DNA from: Epiperipatus broadwayi
Lineage: Eukaryota > Onychophora > Udeonychophora > Euonychophora > Peripatidae
Assembly (NCBI GenBank): GCA_028023455.1
Contig: JAQFVV010012537.1
Location: 806,001-870,000, forward strand
DNA: 64,000 nucleotides
Direction: 5' to 3'
Shown: positions 23,151-35,473 of the stretch, in pieces
How the letters are laid out: each line of letters opens with the position of its first letter
Position numbering within the stretch: position 1 is the stretch's first letter
The notes under the pieces: model-generated
The model's database searches: none
Told to the model about the DNA's origin: nothing
Seen by the model: only the letters and a program-made list of their open reading frames with translations
Translations under genes and position numbers: made by a program

Positions 23151-26110
23151 TTGCCTGTTTTAATAATCCTTGATGAGTCAGACTTTTTTTAGAAAACACT
23201 TTAATAAACAAGAAGACATGATTTGATAAGTATATTAAAGTAACTTCTAGAAAGTCTAATTTGTAAAGAATATTTATGCACATGTAAAGATTATTGCTTT
23301 AGAAAGAAATATTATACCTCCTCAAATTTTCATAATTAACAGCTAGTATTTATTTCTAGGACTGCTAAAATGAATATATGAATTTATATATATAAATAAT
23401 TGCATTAAATATATATTTTCACTTGCATTTTAAATTAAATTACAAGCATAAATCCATAACGCTACAAGTAATAGAAATATAACATAAATCATTTACTCAA
23501 TAATTGAAATTATTTCCTTCCCTCATTAAAAATTCTTAAAAAAATCTTAAACTAAATCACCCTGAATTGTCTGATTATTTTACTTCTAGCATAATCTTAT
23601 CATCTGGCAATATAGATAATTAAAAAATTCACCATACTAAAAATATCAATAATAAGAAAAAATATATCACATGTTACTAGCCCAAGCTTATCAACACTAG
23701 GAATATTTAATCTGCTGTAAAGGCAACCTCTATGAAAAAAAGCTGGATTCCCATCTTTCACTCTAGTATAAGATATTAATATAAATAAGAGAAATGAAAC
23801 TTTGACTATAACAGACTGAGATAATTAAATTCAAAAAAGTTTAAATAAATCTCATTAAAAGACAAATATAACCTATTTTGAAAGTGGACAAATAAATTAT
23901 CATTTTTAATACTTTCAAATTCCATTACTAAGCTTAATTATTATTTAGATAATAAACTTAATTTTGCATAAACCTAGACTGTTCATAAATGTAAAACACA
24001 TGATAATAGTTCAAGCTTATTAAAATCAGGTACATTTAAAATAAAATTACTTAAAGTTTTTTTTTTTTAAATTTAGTTCCTGATATTATTTGATTTAGCA
24101 TTAATTCATATTTGAAAAGCATTAAAATTTTTCATTTAATGTAAAATTAAAATTGACAAAAAAAAAAAAACAACAACATTGAAAGATGTTCAAAATATGT
24201 TTATTACATTGTTCAAGAATTTAATAATAATATGGAGAAAAGTGTGATACCATTTTAGAAAAATATTCATTTGCTAATATATATGATTAGAAAATCTAAA
24301 CAAGTAAACATTTTTGCAGAACATGAAGAAATTAAAATTGACAAATACAAAAAGGTACTGAAAAGATATGTCAAAATATGTATATTGGAGAAAAATGCAA
24401 TACCATTTTAGAAATAGACTCATTTACTAATAATATACATTATTAGAAAACCTAAACAAGTAAACATTTTTGCAGAACTTTCTTAAGAAAATATAAACTA
24501 TAATCAGAGTGAAAAAAATATCTTTCAATATTTAACAGATATAAAACAAGTGGTGAAGTTTTTAACAGAGACTGAGAAAATTTAATATAATTGATACAGG
24601 CATTTATTTGCTAGATTAAGTTGCTCAAGAAATTTAAGATTTGCTGAGCCAGGAACTGCTGGTTAATGTTGTCAAAGCTTCATTAGAAATGGATTTGAAT
24701 GGATTATTTTATAGAATTGACTATCTTTAATGTCGCTGATATTAGCATAAATATTATGTTGTATTTTGAAATATTTACTGCTTGGAGTTTATTTGTATAG
24801 ATGAACTGTTTGGTTTTTTTTAAAATGCAGGTTAACTTGTTTGCATAGATACCATCTACTAATAATGGTAGGAAATCTAACAGTGATTGGAGGCTGATTA
24901 TTATTTCATTTATAAATGCTAAAGATGTTAAGTTTCTTGAGATTAATAGAAGTTAATAATAATTTGGGAGGATATTATACATTTTTAGTAAAACTAAAAA
25001 ATAAATAACTAACCAAGATGCTTGAGAGTAATATTTACATACTGCTAACATGAGTTCAGGATTAAGATCACTAATCAGCTTCTCAATATCATTTTACATT
25101 AATAGAGTAATTAATGTTTATTAAGGTTGAGATGGTAATTCTATATGCTATTTTGTAGCTGAGATAAATTCATTGCAAAAGTAATATCACTTGTTTACTC
25201 AGTTGAAATATGAAGTAACAGAATTCATTTTCTAAGAGCAATGCGAGCATTTTTCATATTTTCCAAAAACAAAGTATGGGTTCTTGACAAAGTTTGACAA
25301 AAATAAGTCAAATTGTCTCATAGGCATTAAAGTTACTTGTAAATGCAAAAACACAATAAACTTGTTCACTTAAACAATCTAGAGCCTGTAAATTTAATTA
25401 GGCATTACTGTAAGTATAATCCATTACTAAAACAGACTTATTATAATGTGAAATATATCATTATCATTACAGAAGAAAATGTAACCTATATAGAAAATAA
25501 AATAATACATTTCAGTTATAACAACTTATCTAATTAGATATAAATTAGCTTTCACCAAATCTACATAAGTTCTTATATTATTTAACTTTTTAAGATTTAA
25601 AAATTGCCATATGATAATGTTGAAAGCATTTCAGAAATTAATGAATTCTGCAACACACAATCTTCTTGGCATTATTTTATATTCCTATAGTATTCTCATC
25701 AATGTCCCAACTTAAAAAAAAAAAAAAAAAATTGTTTCTAATAAATTAAGTTAGAAAAAAAAAATTAATAACAAAAAGTGTATTTAAGAATGACTAGCTT
25801 TTTTCTATAATTATCTAGATCTGAACTCAGAAATTCAAATTGATTTATAAGAATCTTAATTTACAATACTAATCATTATACTGGTACCAAAATGATGGCG
25901 ACCATAAATAACTATGAGAAGGACAAACACTGTTAAAAACTTCATAGAATAATTTCAGAATGTCAAATAGTAAAAATGATTCCCTTTTAAGCAAAAAGTT
26001 GAATTAAAAACTAATACATTCAAGGCCAAGCAGTCAGTTGACAGCCAAATAATTATATATTGATAAATAATGAAAACAACAAATGTTTATATAAAACTTC
26101 AAAGTTTATT
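23151..26110. other. AT-rich intron, no gene seen
   Basis: No domain-bearing frame on either strand. Contains poly-A runs and one tandem duplication (listed). Frames at 25343-25537 and elsewhere have no family signature. Confidence 0.45.
24150..24482. repeat. Two-copy tandem duplication (about 175-bp unit)
   Basis: Both copies contain aaattgaca, caaaatatgt, taccattttagaaa, attagaaaa and taaacaagtaaacatttttg followed by cagaac. They are separated by about 170 bases and differ by small indels. Confidence 0.65.
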
Positions 26111-26114
26111 TATT

Positions 26115-26252
26115 TTGAAGAAGAAGAGGAATAAGAATAAAAAGAGGAAGAATAAGAAAAAGAGAAAGAAAAGGAAAAAGAAGAGGAGGAATAATAATAA
26201 TAATGATGATGACGATGATAATAATGATGATGATAATAATAATTCAATCCAT
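26115..26252. repeat. Purine-rich and (AAT/GAT)n microsatellite
   Basis: A GAA/AAG-rich tract passes into (AAT)n(GAT)n(AAT)n. It abuts the 3' end of the minus-strand LINE and resembles the microsatellite at the LINE's other end (29592-29628). The Lys/Asn/Asp frame through it is a by-product. Confidence 0.8.
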
Positions 26253-26427
26253 TTATTTAAGTGCTAAACAACAGCATAAAGCCAATTACAATTTGCACAT
26301 TACAATAAAAGGAAAGATAATACATATAACATAAAATGAAAATATAAATGTTTACATAATAAAACAATATTTAAAATATCACAAAGATTAATGTTACTCC
26401 CAATCTGATTATATAAAGAGAGCAACT

Positions 26428-29400
26428 TTAAATATTTGACAAAGTTATTGTTGTTTCCTTAATAAATGTCTTTAGATCTACTAAAAATATGTCAATATCA
26501 TTAAAATAGATATTATAAAAATTTGGTAATCTATATAATGCTGCTAAATATAAAGTTTCACATTTATATTTATCGATACTAAATAAATCCTTATTCCTTG
26601 TATTTACATGAGGAACTCTTATTAAAACCTTTGAAATACAATTATGTAAGTAAATTTTCCCATGAATGATTAAATAAAAAAATTTCATATCACGGATCAC
26701 TCTTCTATGAAACAAATTTATACAAACATCTTTTGCATTAATTATATTACTGAATTTATTGTATATTGATTGCAATTTATCTATATGAGATAATTTATTT
26801 GAGTTCCATATTATTGAGCCATATTCCATTATAGGAAGTACAAGTATTTCAAACAAAGGCATTTGAATAAAAATATTAAAATAACGTCCATTACGAAGAA
26901 TAGGCCCCATTATTTTATTGGTATTACATAAAATATTATCTACATGAATTGTAAAAGATCCATCCTGATTAAACCATAATCCAAGATCTTTATAATACTT
27001 TTTATATTCAATAGTTTTATTATTTATATAATATGAGTCAATATAGTATTGAACTTTCCTTGTATATGTAACAGCACAACATTTTTTTATATTTATATGC
27101 ATGTTATTCTTCAAACACCATTCAGAAAAGCTATCTATATAAGACTGAAGTTGTAAATGATCCTTATAACAAGTAATTAAGTTAAATATTTTACAATCAT
27201 CAGCATATGATAATAGACTATCCTTCACTATATATCTACCCAAATCATTTATATATATATTGCAAATAATAATGGTGCCAATACACTACCTTGTGGAACA
27301 CCTAATTCATTAACATAAGCATGTGAAACATTATTATTACATTTAATAAAAGAAGGTCTATTTTCCAAAAATGACATAAACAAATTTAACAAATTCAGCG
27401 AGAAACCCATATCAGACATTTTTCTTAAAAGTTTAGAATGAATAACTCTATCAAAAGCTCTACTCAAATCAAAATAAATTACATCAAGTTGTGCTTAATT
27501 ATTTAAAGAATGGGCAATATGATCATGTATAGTTAATAAATTTGTTTCAACAAATAAACATGGTAAAAATCCATGTTGAAAACTTGAAACCAATGAATTA
27601 ACTTGACCAATAGTACCATTATATATACACTTCTGAAATATTTGTGAAAAAATAGATAAAACTGAGATTGGCTTATAATTAGAAACTTCTGAATGAGATC
27701 CTTTTTTATGTATTGGTATAACCTTAGTAATTTTCAAGTAAGAAGGAAAAATACCTGTTTCAATTGAAAGATTAAAGATATATTCCAGAGGACATGACAG
27801 AATCTCCACACAACCTTTTATTAGGAATGCAGGAATATTATCAAAACCAGGACTAGAATTTACATTTATTTGATTAACAGCTTTTTTAATATCTTCTTTA
27901 GTTATAAATCCTATTCTAATGTCATATCCTAAAATGTCCCTGTCTCTGTTATCATCCACATCCTTTACCTCATTAAAAATACATCTACCCAGTGCTGAAA
28001 AATAATTGTAAAATTTATTAATATCAGGCATTAAAGATGAACCTATTGGCCTTTCACATTTATTAATATCAAAATCCTTCATAATTTTCCAAAACTCTTT
28101 AGGTCGAGCTAAAAGTGATGCTTCCATACTAATCAAATAAGTATTGAAATATTTTCTCTCATTTTTTAAAGATAAATATCTAAAGTTAACAAAATTATTA
28201 TAACAAATATAACAAACAGTTTTTTTAAATAATTTATGAAATCTATATTTCCTTTTTAAAATTAGTTTCAATTTATTTGAATACCAAATAGGATATTTAA
28301 GCTTTTTCCCTATATGAATTGGCACATATTTAGATATATAAAACTGCAATATATCCACAAATACATTCATGGCTTCATTAGCAGGCTTTGAATTGTATAC
28401 AGATAACCATTTACAATCCTGAAGTGCTATGTACAGACCCAAAAAATTCACCTTACGATAATCTCTAATTAATGAAAAATATATACACTCTCTTTTCCCA
28501 TGAATAGGTATTATAATATTTAAACAGCATGAAACTGTTGCACATGCGCTTTGGATTTTAAATATAAAATGAATGAATACAAACACTTCAACAACATGAT
28601 AAAGTCTTTGGAAAAGATAGAATGGCCATCTATCTTTTCAAACCCAAACGCTTTTATATGGGCGAATCTTAAGTGTTTGAAAGTGAAAGCATGGAGTGTT
28701 TGTATTCATTCATTTTATATTTAAAATCCAAAGTGCATGTGCAACAGTTTCATGCTGTTTAAATATTATAGTTTATAAAAAACATCGCGCTATATAAAAT
28801 AATTGACTTATTTACATGAATAGGTATTAAAATTTCAATTGGAGGATGATGAACATCAACTTTAACAAGAGGAAACTTAGATGTATAACAACCAACATCA
28901 TTAAAGTTAGTGAAAATTAAATCCAATGTTCTATTATTACAATTTAAAGAAGTATTATTTTGTATAAGATTTAAAAGAGTAACAAAATTCTTTAATCTCA
29001 TTGCTTTAGATGGAAGTGTTTGATTATTCAAAAATTCTGGAGTATTAAAATCACCTGCAATCATTATATAATGTGGATAATTTATAAGATATAATTCTAT
29101 ATCAGTTAAAATTAAATCAAAATCTTAATTAGATATACCAGGATGTATATATATATTCCCCATAAGTATTTTAGCATATCTAAAATTAACATCTACCCAA
29201 ATAGATTCATTAGAACACACTATAACTTTATGCAACTTAAATTCCAATTGAGATCTAAGAGCAATCAATGTGCCTCCTCCCCTGTCAGCAATATTAGGAT
29301 CTCTGTCCTGTCTCAAAACAGTATATCTATCATCAAACAACATATTATTTTTAAATTCTGCAGTAAGCCAAGTTTCAGTAAGCATTATAATATCATAATT

Positions 29401-29544
29401 TTCAATAATAGATGAAGTTTTTAAATTAAATGTCTTAGTACGTAATCCACGTACATTTTGATAAAAGCAATGTAAAATATTAGAACTACTCATAATTAAA
29501 TACCAAAGATGTATGTATATTTGTATCAATAAAATTATCAGCAA
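26428..29544 (-). pseudogene. LINE endonuclease-reverse transcriptase ORF, broken
   Basis: From the 5' (right) side: AP endonuclease with FYQNVRGLRTK, IIMLTETWL, DRGGGTLIA and, after a gap, MIAGDFNTPE. The insertion follows, then RT with SSPGFDNIP, VIPIHKKG...SNYKPISVLS, YFDLSRAFDRV, LGVPQGSVLAPLLF and LSYADDCKIF (catalytic YADD), then a C-terminal region ending near 26430. Lesions: a stop near 29128, the nested insertion at about 28510, an in-frame TAA near 27480, and an extra TA in a (TA)n run near 27250 that shifts frame between AIYI and the NDLGRY block. The family nicks target DNA and primes reverse transcription there. This copy is not functional as written. Confidence 0.88.
28514..28814. 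mobile_element. Nested 301-bp fold-back element with 15-bp target duplication
   Basis: The 15-mer catgaataggtatta stands on both sides (28499-28513 and 28815-28829) and encodes the LINE's IPIH residues twice, which fixes the insertion borders. Inside are inverted arms of about 75 bases (taatatttaaacagcatgaa at 28514, mirrored by ttcatgctgtttaaatatta ending 28769). A central perfect hairpin AAAGATAGAATGGCCATCTATCTTT lies at 28614-28637, and a 45-base right tail with a cgcgctatataaa motif closes the element. It is related to the elements at 43386-44112. A 15-bp duplication is unusual for cut-and-paste MITEs and more typical of target-primed insertion. Confidence 0.7.
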
Positions 29545-29591
29545 ATTTAATTATATCAATTGTAGAAATATTATTAATATTCTTATTAATT

Positions 29592-29628
29592 GCAATATAA
29601 TAATAATAATGATGATGATGATAATAAT
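29592..29628. repeat. (AAT)n(GAT)n microsatellite at the LINE 5' side
   Basis: Near-copy of the tract at 26190-26242 at the LINE's opposite end. Confidence 0.8.
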
Positions 29629-30353
29629 AGGTATTAGTAACACTAGTGGTTCAACTTGCTAGGTGAGTATGAATTCACTTATATTTCCATAAAGTTGATT
29701 ATTTCCTTAGAAAATCTTTAATAAAAAATACAAATAAAACATTATTAATTTTATCTTTTCTTTATTTAATAATCTTGTAAAATCATTTATTTCAAGAAAA
29801 TGTTCCATTATTTTTTTCTTAATTTCGTTCCTTTTCTTAAAATATAACAAAAGAGCTTGCCTCAAATCTTGTAGCCATAATTAATTGAAGTATTTGTTAA
29901 TAATTAATTATAAATAAACTTTTAGAAAGAAGGTACATTTCTTTTTTAATGAAAAAAAATGTTACAAATCTGTTTTAAAGTAGTTTTTACTTTAAAAAGT
30001 TTTTGAAACTTGTCAAGTTATTAATGATAGGTAATATATCATTATTTTTTTTTTGTTAAAAAGATATTCCTATAAATATTTGTCATACATAGATCATATA
30101 TCTTTCATAAAAGCAAACTTATAACAAAAAGTAAAGTTATGCAAATAGCAGAGTTTCATAATAGGATAATAAATTCCATTATAACTCTTTATTTAAGAGA
30201 AGAAAAGCAAAAAAAAATATTTAAGTTGCAGTTAGATTTATTCTAAATAGAAAATATTTGTCTCCCATGTTGGAATAAAACATACAAACCATCTATAAAT
30301 CAATATTCATTAAAATAAAATTGATATATCACAATAAAATATACATTGGGGAT
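29629..30353. other. AT-rich spacer, nothing recognised
   Basis: No coding frame or repeat structure of note between the LINE and Gypsy element B. Confidence 0.4.
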
Positions 30354-30960
30354 TGTATATAATAATTAATAAGTTTTATTAAATGAAATAGACAATAAGA
30401 AAGGAATACTAAAAAATAAGTTTTATTGAATGAAATAGAGAATAAGAAAGGAATTTTGTAATTTAAGTTTTGATATGCTACTGATCAGTTGTATTAAAGA
30501 TAAGTGCTCCTGATTAGTATTAATTAATGCAGCTAGATTAAAAGTGCTGATTTCTAAAAGTAGACAATAGCTGAGAATTTTCTGCAACATTCCTTATCAA
30601 GAATAAAAAGGGAACAAAAAATAAATATGCAACATTTGCAGCAGGGAGCTTATTGATTCCACATGAAAGTCAAGAGTATTCAAGTTTACCAACAGAAAAA
30701 ATCCAGTAAACTCCAACCACTGAAGGTGAAAAAGTGGACCTAGGAACTTTGCAGGACACACCGGTCTATATTATGTTTTTCATATGCCTTCATGGTAAAC
30801 GATTGTAAGTTAAAGACAACGGTCTTCTAGTTTATATATGTAATATTAACTATTCGACTAATAATTCTAATTAAACTATTTTGTCTAATCATTTTCATTT
30901 CTGCTTGTCTATTTTATCTGATTGTTAAGCGAGTGAGTGGCTATACTCAGTAGAAAACTG
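30354..30960 (+). repeat. 5' LTR of Gypsy element B
   Basis: Starts TGTATATAATAATTAATAAG. Aligns with the 3' LTR through tactgatcagttgtat, gcagctagattaaaagtgct, aagaataaaaagggaac, gaaggtgaaaaagtggacct. It has a short internal duplication (aagttttatt...aatagacaataagaaagg, twice) and about 85 bases near 30793-30878 not present in the 3' copy. Confidence 0.75.
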
Positions 30961-31318
30961 GCACAGTCAACAGGTTATGTCCCAGTAGAAAAATCTGGTC
31001 CAAATTAGACTGTAGTGGATTTGAATTGAATTGTATAATGTAGAGAAAGCAACAAGGAAATTGAGTATCGAATTCCAGGTGAATATCGAATTAGTAGTTG
31101 GCGAAATGTTTTAGTAAGATGTATTAATAGTAAGCATATTAATATTAATTTGTTTTAGTAAGCGTATTAATAGTAATTTGTTTCAATAAGCATGTTAATA
31201 GTAATCTAGTAGTGAAATAGAAATGAATTAAATTTTCTTTAAAAAAAAAGTAAAATAAAAATGATGATGTCAGTGCATCAACAATTAATGAGTTCAATGT
31301 TAAAACCCTTTTGATTGG

Positions 31319-31977
31319 TTGATTTACCTTAAGAGGCTCTGTGATCACGAAGAGCCAGAGAATTTGCTGTACAATATAGTTACGGGGAAATTAAATAATT
31401 TAATCAGTCCCAAGCCTTCGAAGCATGTCACAAGACTACACTTTAGAAATGGAAGACAAAACAAGGGAGAGCATATACGAGACTATGATCAAGCACTAAG
31501 AGTTGCAGTTATGGTGATGTCTTAGAGGATAATCTGCTTGAACAATTACTTTGGTTCATGTCAGACAATAGGTTTAGGCAGCAGTTACTGGACTCAAGAG
31601 AGTTGACATATGAGGAAGCAACTGAAATAAGAATAGCCCACAAAATTGCACTCAACCAATAGGAAGAATTTAGAAATTTTACCAACAAAAATGATGGTAA
31701 CATGTATATTCGGAAAACTGAAAATAAGTCCGAACCTGTTAAGAGCAAAACAAATGAAATAGTGTGTTAGTTCTGTGGAAAAAAAGGCTACATGGCATGT
31801 AAGTGTAGATGTAACAAGGAACATTGGAGTACCTGTGGTAAAGTTGGACATTTGCAGAAAGTATGTCAAAATAAAGGGGAAAAGGATCATGGTAGCTCAC
31901 CACCTTGTAAAGTTGAAAATAAAAAAAGTGTGATATTTACAATACACAGATTGGATACAGCAATCAGTTTATGCTAA
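31319..31977 (+). pseudogene. Gag with degenerate zinc knuckles, element B
   Basis: Capsid-like segment NLLYNIVTGKLNNLISPKPS, then (other frame) NLLEQLLWFMSDNRFRQQLL and ELTYEEATEIRIAHK, which is the same gag family as element A. Two knuckles follow, FCGKKGYMACKC and TCGKVGHLQKVC; each has lost one ligand to mutation (a stop replaces the residue before FCG). Nucleocapsid would bind the element's RNA. Confidence 0.75.
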
Positions 31978-34701
31978 CAGTTAAATTATTACAGACACAA
32001 GTGAAAATGAAAATTGAAAGCAGAGCAGGCATGTCAATGATAACACTCAAAGACTGGAAGAAAGTAGTGCAAAATCGAAAAAATCTCCTTTTATTAATAA
32101 AAACAAGGTTAAGGGCAAAAGATACTGGTGAAAACAGTATGAAAATATTAGGGAAAGTGATGGCTCAGATTGAAGGGCAGTCTTAATCCTTTTATAGATA
32201 GGGAATGGTTCAAGGCTCTGTGAATTAAGATATGTGTGATAAATAAGGTTGCTGTTGAGAAAAAAAAAAGAGAAATAAAAATAGTGAAAAAAGTGATGAG
32301 GGCAAAATTATGACGATACCTATAAACATAAAGCTGCAAGGTGGGGTGACACCCATTATTTGAAGATCAAGAAAGGTCCCTTTTGCACTGCAAACTAAGG
32401 TGGAACAAGAGTTAATAAATTTGGTTAGTAAAAGTGTATTAACCCAGTCAAGAAAACAGAATTGCCACCCCGATCATGGTGATATCTAAGCCAAATGGGC
32501 AAATCCACATTTGCGGAGATTATCGAACCACAATAAAGAAAATCTTACTAAAAGCCAGTATCCTATACCAAATGCCAGGGCAATATTAGCAAATATGCAA
32601 AGGGCAAGTCACTATGCTAAAAGTGATTTGAAGACCGCATTTCATCAGATACTAGTTTTTGAATGCATCTCGGAATTGCTAACTATTACTATGCATAAAG
32701 GATTGTTCAAGTACACTAGATTGCCTTATGGAATTCACGGTCACACCAAATATTTTCCAGGCCAAAATGGACATGCTGTTCCAGCAAATGGATGGCGTAA
32801 TACCGTATTTTGATGACATTTTGATCATGGCCAATTCAGAAGAGGAACTATGCGAATGAGTTTTAAAAGATTGTGACAAATTATGCAGTTTCAGAGCTAA
32901 AATAAATGCAGACAAATGTATCTGGATGGCAACCGAAATAAAATTTCTGGGACACATAATCTCAAAAAAGGGAAAGAGATCTGACCCTCAAAAAATTGCA
33001 GCCATATAGGAAAAACAAAGACCTAGAAATGTTAAGGAACTTCAAGCTTTCCTTGGATTTCTTAATTATTTTGAAGTTTTTCTTAAGGGAAAGGCTCACA
33101 TAGCAAAACCATTATACAATTTATTAAAAGAGCCCAAAATGGCATTGGGATCAACCCCAAGAAAAAGCTTTTTGTGACACAAAAGAATTATTAACATCAA
33201 ACAGTTTATTAGTACATTACAACAGTAGCCTCAAACTGATATTGACAACAGATGCATCCGAAGTTGGAATATGGGCAGTCTTAAGCCACAAGTAGCTGAT
33301 GGTGAGCAATGAATCATCTATGCTTCCAGAATATTAATAAAAGCTGAGCAAAATTATAGTCAGCTAGATAAAGAGGTGCTGGTTATCATATTTATAATAA
33401 AAAAAGTTTCACCAATATTTATATGGTCAACAGTTTAAAATCTTTACCAATCATAAACCACTGTTGGGGTTATTAGCCAAAAATAAAATTGCCCTGATCA
33501 TCTAAGCCCTACAATGTCACATTGGGTAAATCTGTTGTCAGGCCATGATTTTGACCTAAATTTCAAAAAAGGAAAGGTCATTAAACACACTGTGAAGAAT
33601 GCCCATAAATCTGAAATACAAAAAGACGACCAGACCATTAACTACCTCGATAATTGGAACGAATTAATAACCAATGAAAAGGTAGCTAGTTCGACTAAAG
33701 TGAACTATGGATGTAAATACTTAAGTAAATGAATCAGCAAAGGCTGGCCCAAAAGTCAGCCCAAGAGACTACATAACTTTATGGGAAGTAAGATAAAGAC
33801 TGTCCATAAACAAGAGATGCATATTAATGGATGAGTATTGACATCGAGCAGTGGGTGGAGTGAGATTCTTCACTTGATTCATCAAGGTAATTCTGGGATA
33901 ATGCGGGCCACCTCTGACTCGTAGTTACATATGGTGGCCCACAATTAATATCAACATAGAGAAATATGTAAAATCATGCGAAAGTTGCTAAATAAATGCA
34001 AATATGCAAAAAAAAAAAAATGCTGCTTGGCCAAGCCAAATTCACATCGACCATGCTGGACGATTTCATAGTTTCATATTTTTGGTAATGATCGATGCTT
34101 ATTCAAAATGGATGTAATATAGGGTAGTGAAAAACACCAGTACCGAAGAAACAATTGCAAAACTGAAGGAAATTTTTGCTTTCCATGGGATTCCTGAAAC
34201 AATTGTGTCTGACAATGGTACCAGTTTCATATCCACTAAATTTGAAGAATTTCTGACAGAATGGGGAATTAAACACATAGCCACACACCCATATCACCCA
34301 GAGTCCAATAGTATTGCATAAAAGGCAGTACAAATGTTGAAACAAATGTTAAGAAGGAAGTCACTGCAAATATACAAGACACCTTATATTCTGCCTTATT
34401 TTATCAACATAGTACTTTGTGTGCTATGGGAAAATCCCCTGCAGAATTAATTTTCAGATGGAATCTCCACACAAAACTATTGTTAATCCACCCAGAACAA
34501 AACTGTACACACTATAAAAGCAACACTGGAAATACTATTTATTCCAAGAGAGAAAAAGTCTGGGTTAGAAATGTTATCAGGAAATACTGGGTGAAAGCCT
34601 TCATAAAAAAAATTCTGTCAAGACAAATAATACTTGTAGAGACAGAAACTGAAAAAACAATGTGCAAACATATAAATCATGTGAGACATCGAGAAGAATA
34701 A
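31971..34701 (+). pseudogene. Pol of Gypsy element B (PR-RT-RNase H-IN), broken
   Basis: Protease remnant near 32010 with ESRAGMSMITL (active site DTGA/S lost). RT: VISKPNGQIHICGDYR, YPIPNAR, SDLKTAFHQI, TRLPYGI and the catalytic YFDDILIM at about 32805-32828. RNase H: TTDASEVGIWAVLS (about 33243) and AEQNYSQLDKEVLVI. Integrase: zinc-site remnants near 33870-33990, catalytic Asp in QIHIDHAGRF (about 34050), second Asp in IVSDNGTSF (about 34208). The catalytic Glu position after SNSIA reads TAA at 34319-34321 instead of Glu. The C-terminal tail ends VRHREE (34701). Frame changes occur at several points, so no functional protein is encoded. Confidence 0.85.
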
Positions 34702-34935
34702 TGCAAACCGGAAGTACTACAGCGCCGCACATCCCCAAAGGTGAAGAGAAATCCGATGATCAAGAAACATGCCAGTAGAAGAGAAATCTGATGATTAAGA
34801 AACTGAAGAAGCCAACAAAACATGAGTAGAAGAGAAAATATCTCTGCAAAGATCTTTTAAGAGCAAGAAAAAAAACCCACTTACTTAAAAGACTAGGTGA
34901 GACTTCAGAAACAATAATTTCTGAAGTGGTGGAGG

Positions 34936-35453
34936 TGATATATACGTATATAATAATTAACAAGTTTTATTAAAATAAGTTTTATTAAATAAAATAGACA
35001 ATAAGAAATTTTGTAATTTAAATTTTGGTACATTACTGATCAGTTGTATCAAAAATAAGCGCTCCTGATGAGAAACTAATTAATGCAGCTAGATTAAAAG
35101 TGCTGATTTCTAAAAGTAGACAATAGCCGATAGCTAATTGGTTTCTGCAACATTCCTTACCAAGAATAAAAAGGGAACAAAAAATAATTATGCAGCGGGG
35201 AACTCATTGATTGCACATGAAAGTCAAGAGTATTCAAATGAACACCACTGAAGGTGAAAAAGTGGACCTAGGAACTTTGCAGGCCATACTAGTCTATATT
35301 ATGATTTTTGTATGCCTTTGTCTAATCATTTTGGTTTCTGCTTATCTATTTTACCTGATTGTTAAGCCGAGTGAGTGGCTGTACATAGCAGGGATAAATA
35401 AAAAAAATAATAAAAGAGTTATAGAATCACCCCAAAAAACTGGAACATTTTAA
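34936..35453 (+). repeat. 3' LTR of Gypsy element B
   Basis: Begins TGATATATACGTATATAATA after the purine tract and aligns with the 5' LTR in order, with small indels. The right boundary is uncertain: similarity to the 5' LTR becomes weak after gtgagtggct at about 35380. It carries the short ORF at 35217-35453. Confidence 0.65.
35217..35453 (+). CDS. Small single-pass membrane-protein-like ORF in the LTR of element B
   Basis: 78 codons from ATG at 35217 to TAA. A polar N-terminus (MKVKSIQMNTTEGEKVDLG) is followed by a long hydrophobic stretch of about 26 residues (ILVYIMIFVCLCLIILVSAY, LFYLIV) and a basic tail (NKKNNKRVIE). The features resemble a type I/III single-span membrane peptide. It lies just downstream of an aataaaaagg promoter/processing-like motif within the LTR. 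The 5' LTR counterpart is frameshifted by a 26-base difference and an 85-base indel. Whether it is translated is unknown. Chance hydrophobicity of AT-rich DNA is a real alternative. Confidence 0.35.
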   Translation: MKVKSIQMNTTEGEKVDLGTLQAILVYIMIFVCLCLIILVSAYLFYLIVKPSEWLYIAGINKKNNKRVIESPQKTGTF

Positions 35454-35473
35454 AGTAAGAAAGTATAATATAT

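Larger units (their letters stand above)
26253..29591 (-). mobile_element. Jockey/CR1-like LINE, nearly full ORF2, minus strand
   Basis: Endonuclease, linker, reverse transcriptase and C-terminal region follow one another in the correct order on the minus strand. The element lies between two (AAT)n(GAT)n microsatellites, which may be its target and/or its 3' tail. It is interrupted by a 301-bp fold-back insertion at 28514-28814. No separate ORF1 was recognised. Clade assignment (Jockey or CR1 group) rests on motif style only. Confidence 0.75.
30354..35453 (+). mobile_element. Gypsy-type LTR retrotransposon B, nearly full length, decayed
   Basis: 5' LTR 30354 to about 30960, a primer-site-like TGGCACAGTCAACAGG at 30966, then gag, zinc knuckles, protease remnant, RT, RNase H, integrase, purine tract (agtggtggagg) and 3' LTR from 34936. 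Pol order PR-RT-RH-IN is that of Ty3/Gypsy. Multiple stops and frameshifts and visibly diverged LTRs indicate an old insertion. The pol-less element starts only about 20 bases beyond its 3' end. Confidence 0.85.

Noticed and set aside
26070-26267. 65-codon frame rich in Lys, Asn and Asp
   Set aside because: It is a reading of a GAA/AAG and (AAT/GAT)n microsatellite, with no domain and no support beyond low complexity.
30793-30878. Extra 85 bases in the 5' LTR of element B as an intron
   Set aside because: Starts near ggtaaac but ends tatttt|gtct without AG; a simple indel between the LTRs explains it.
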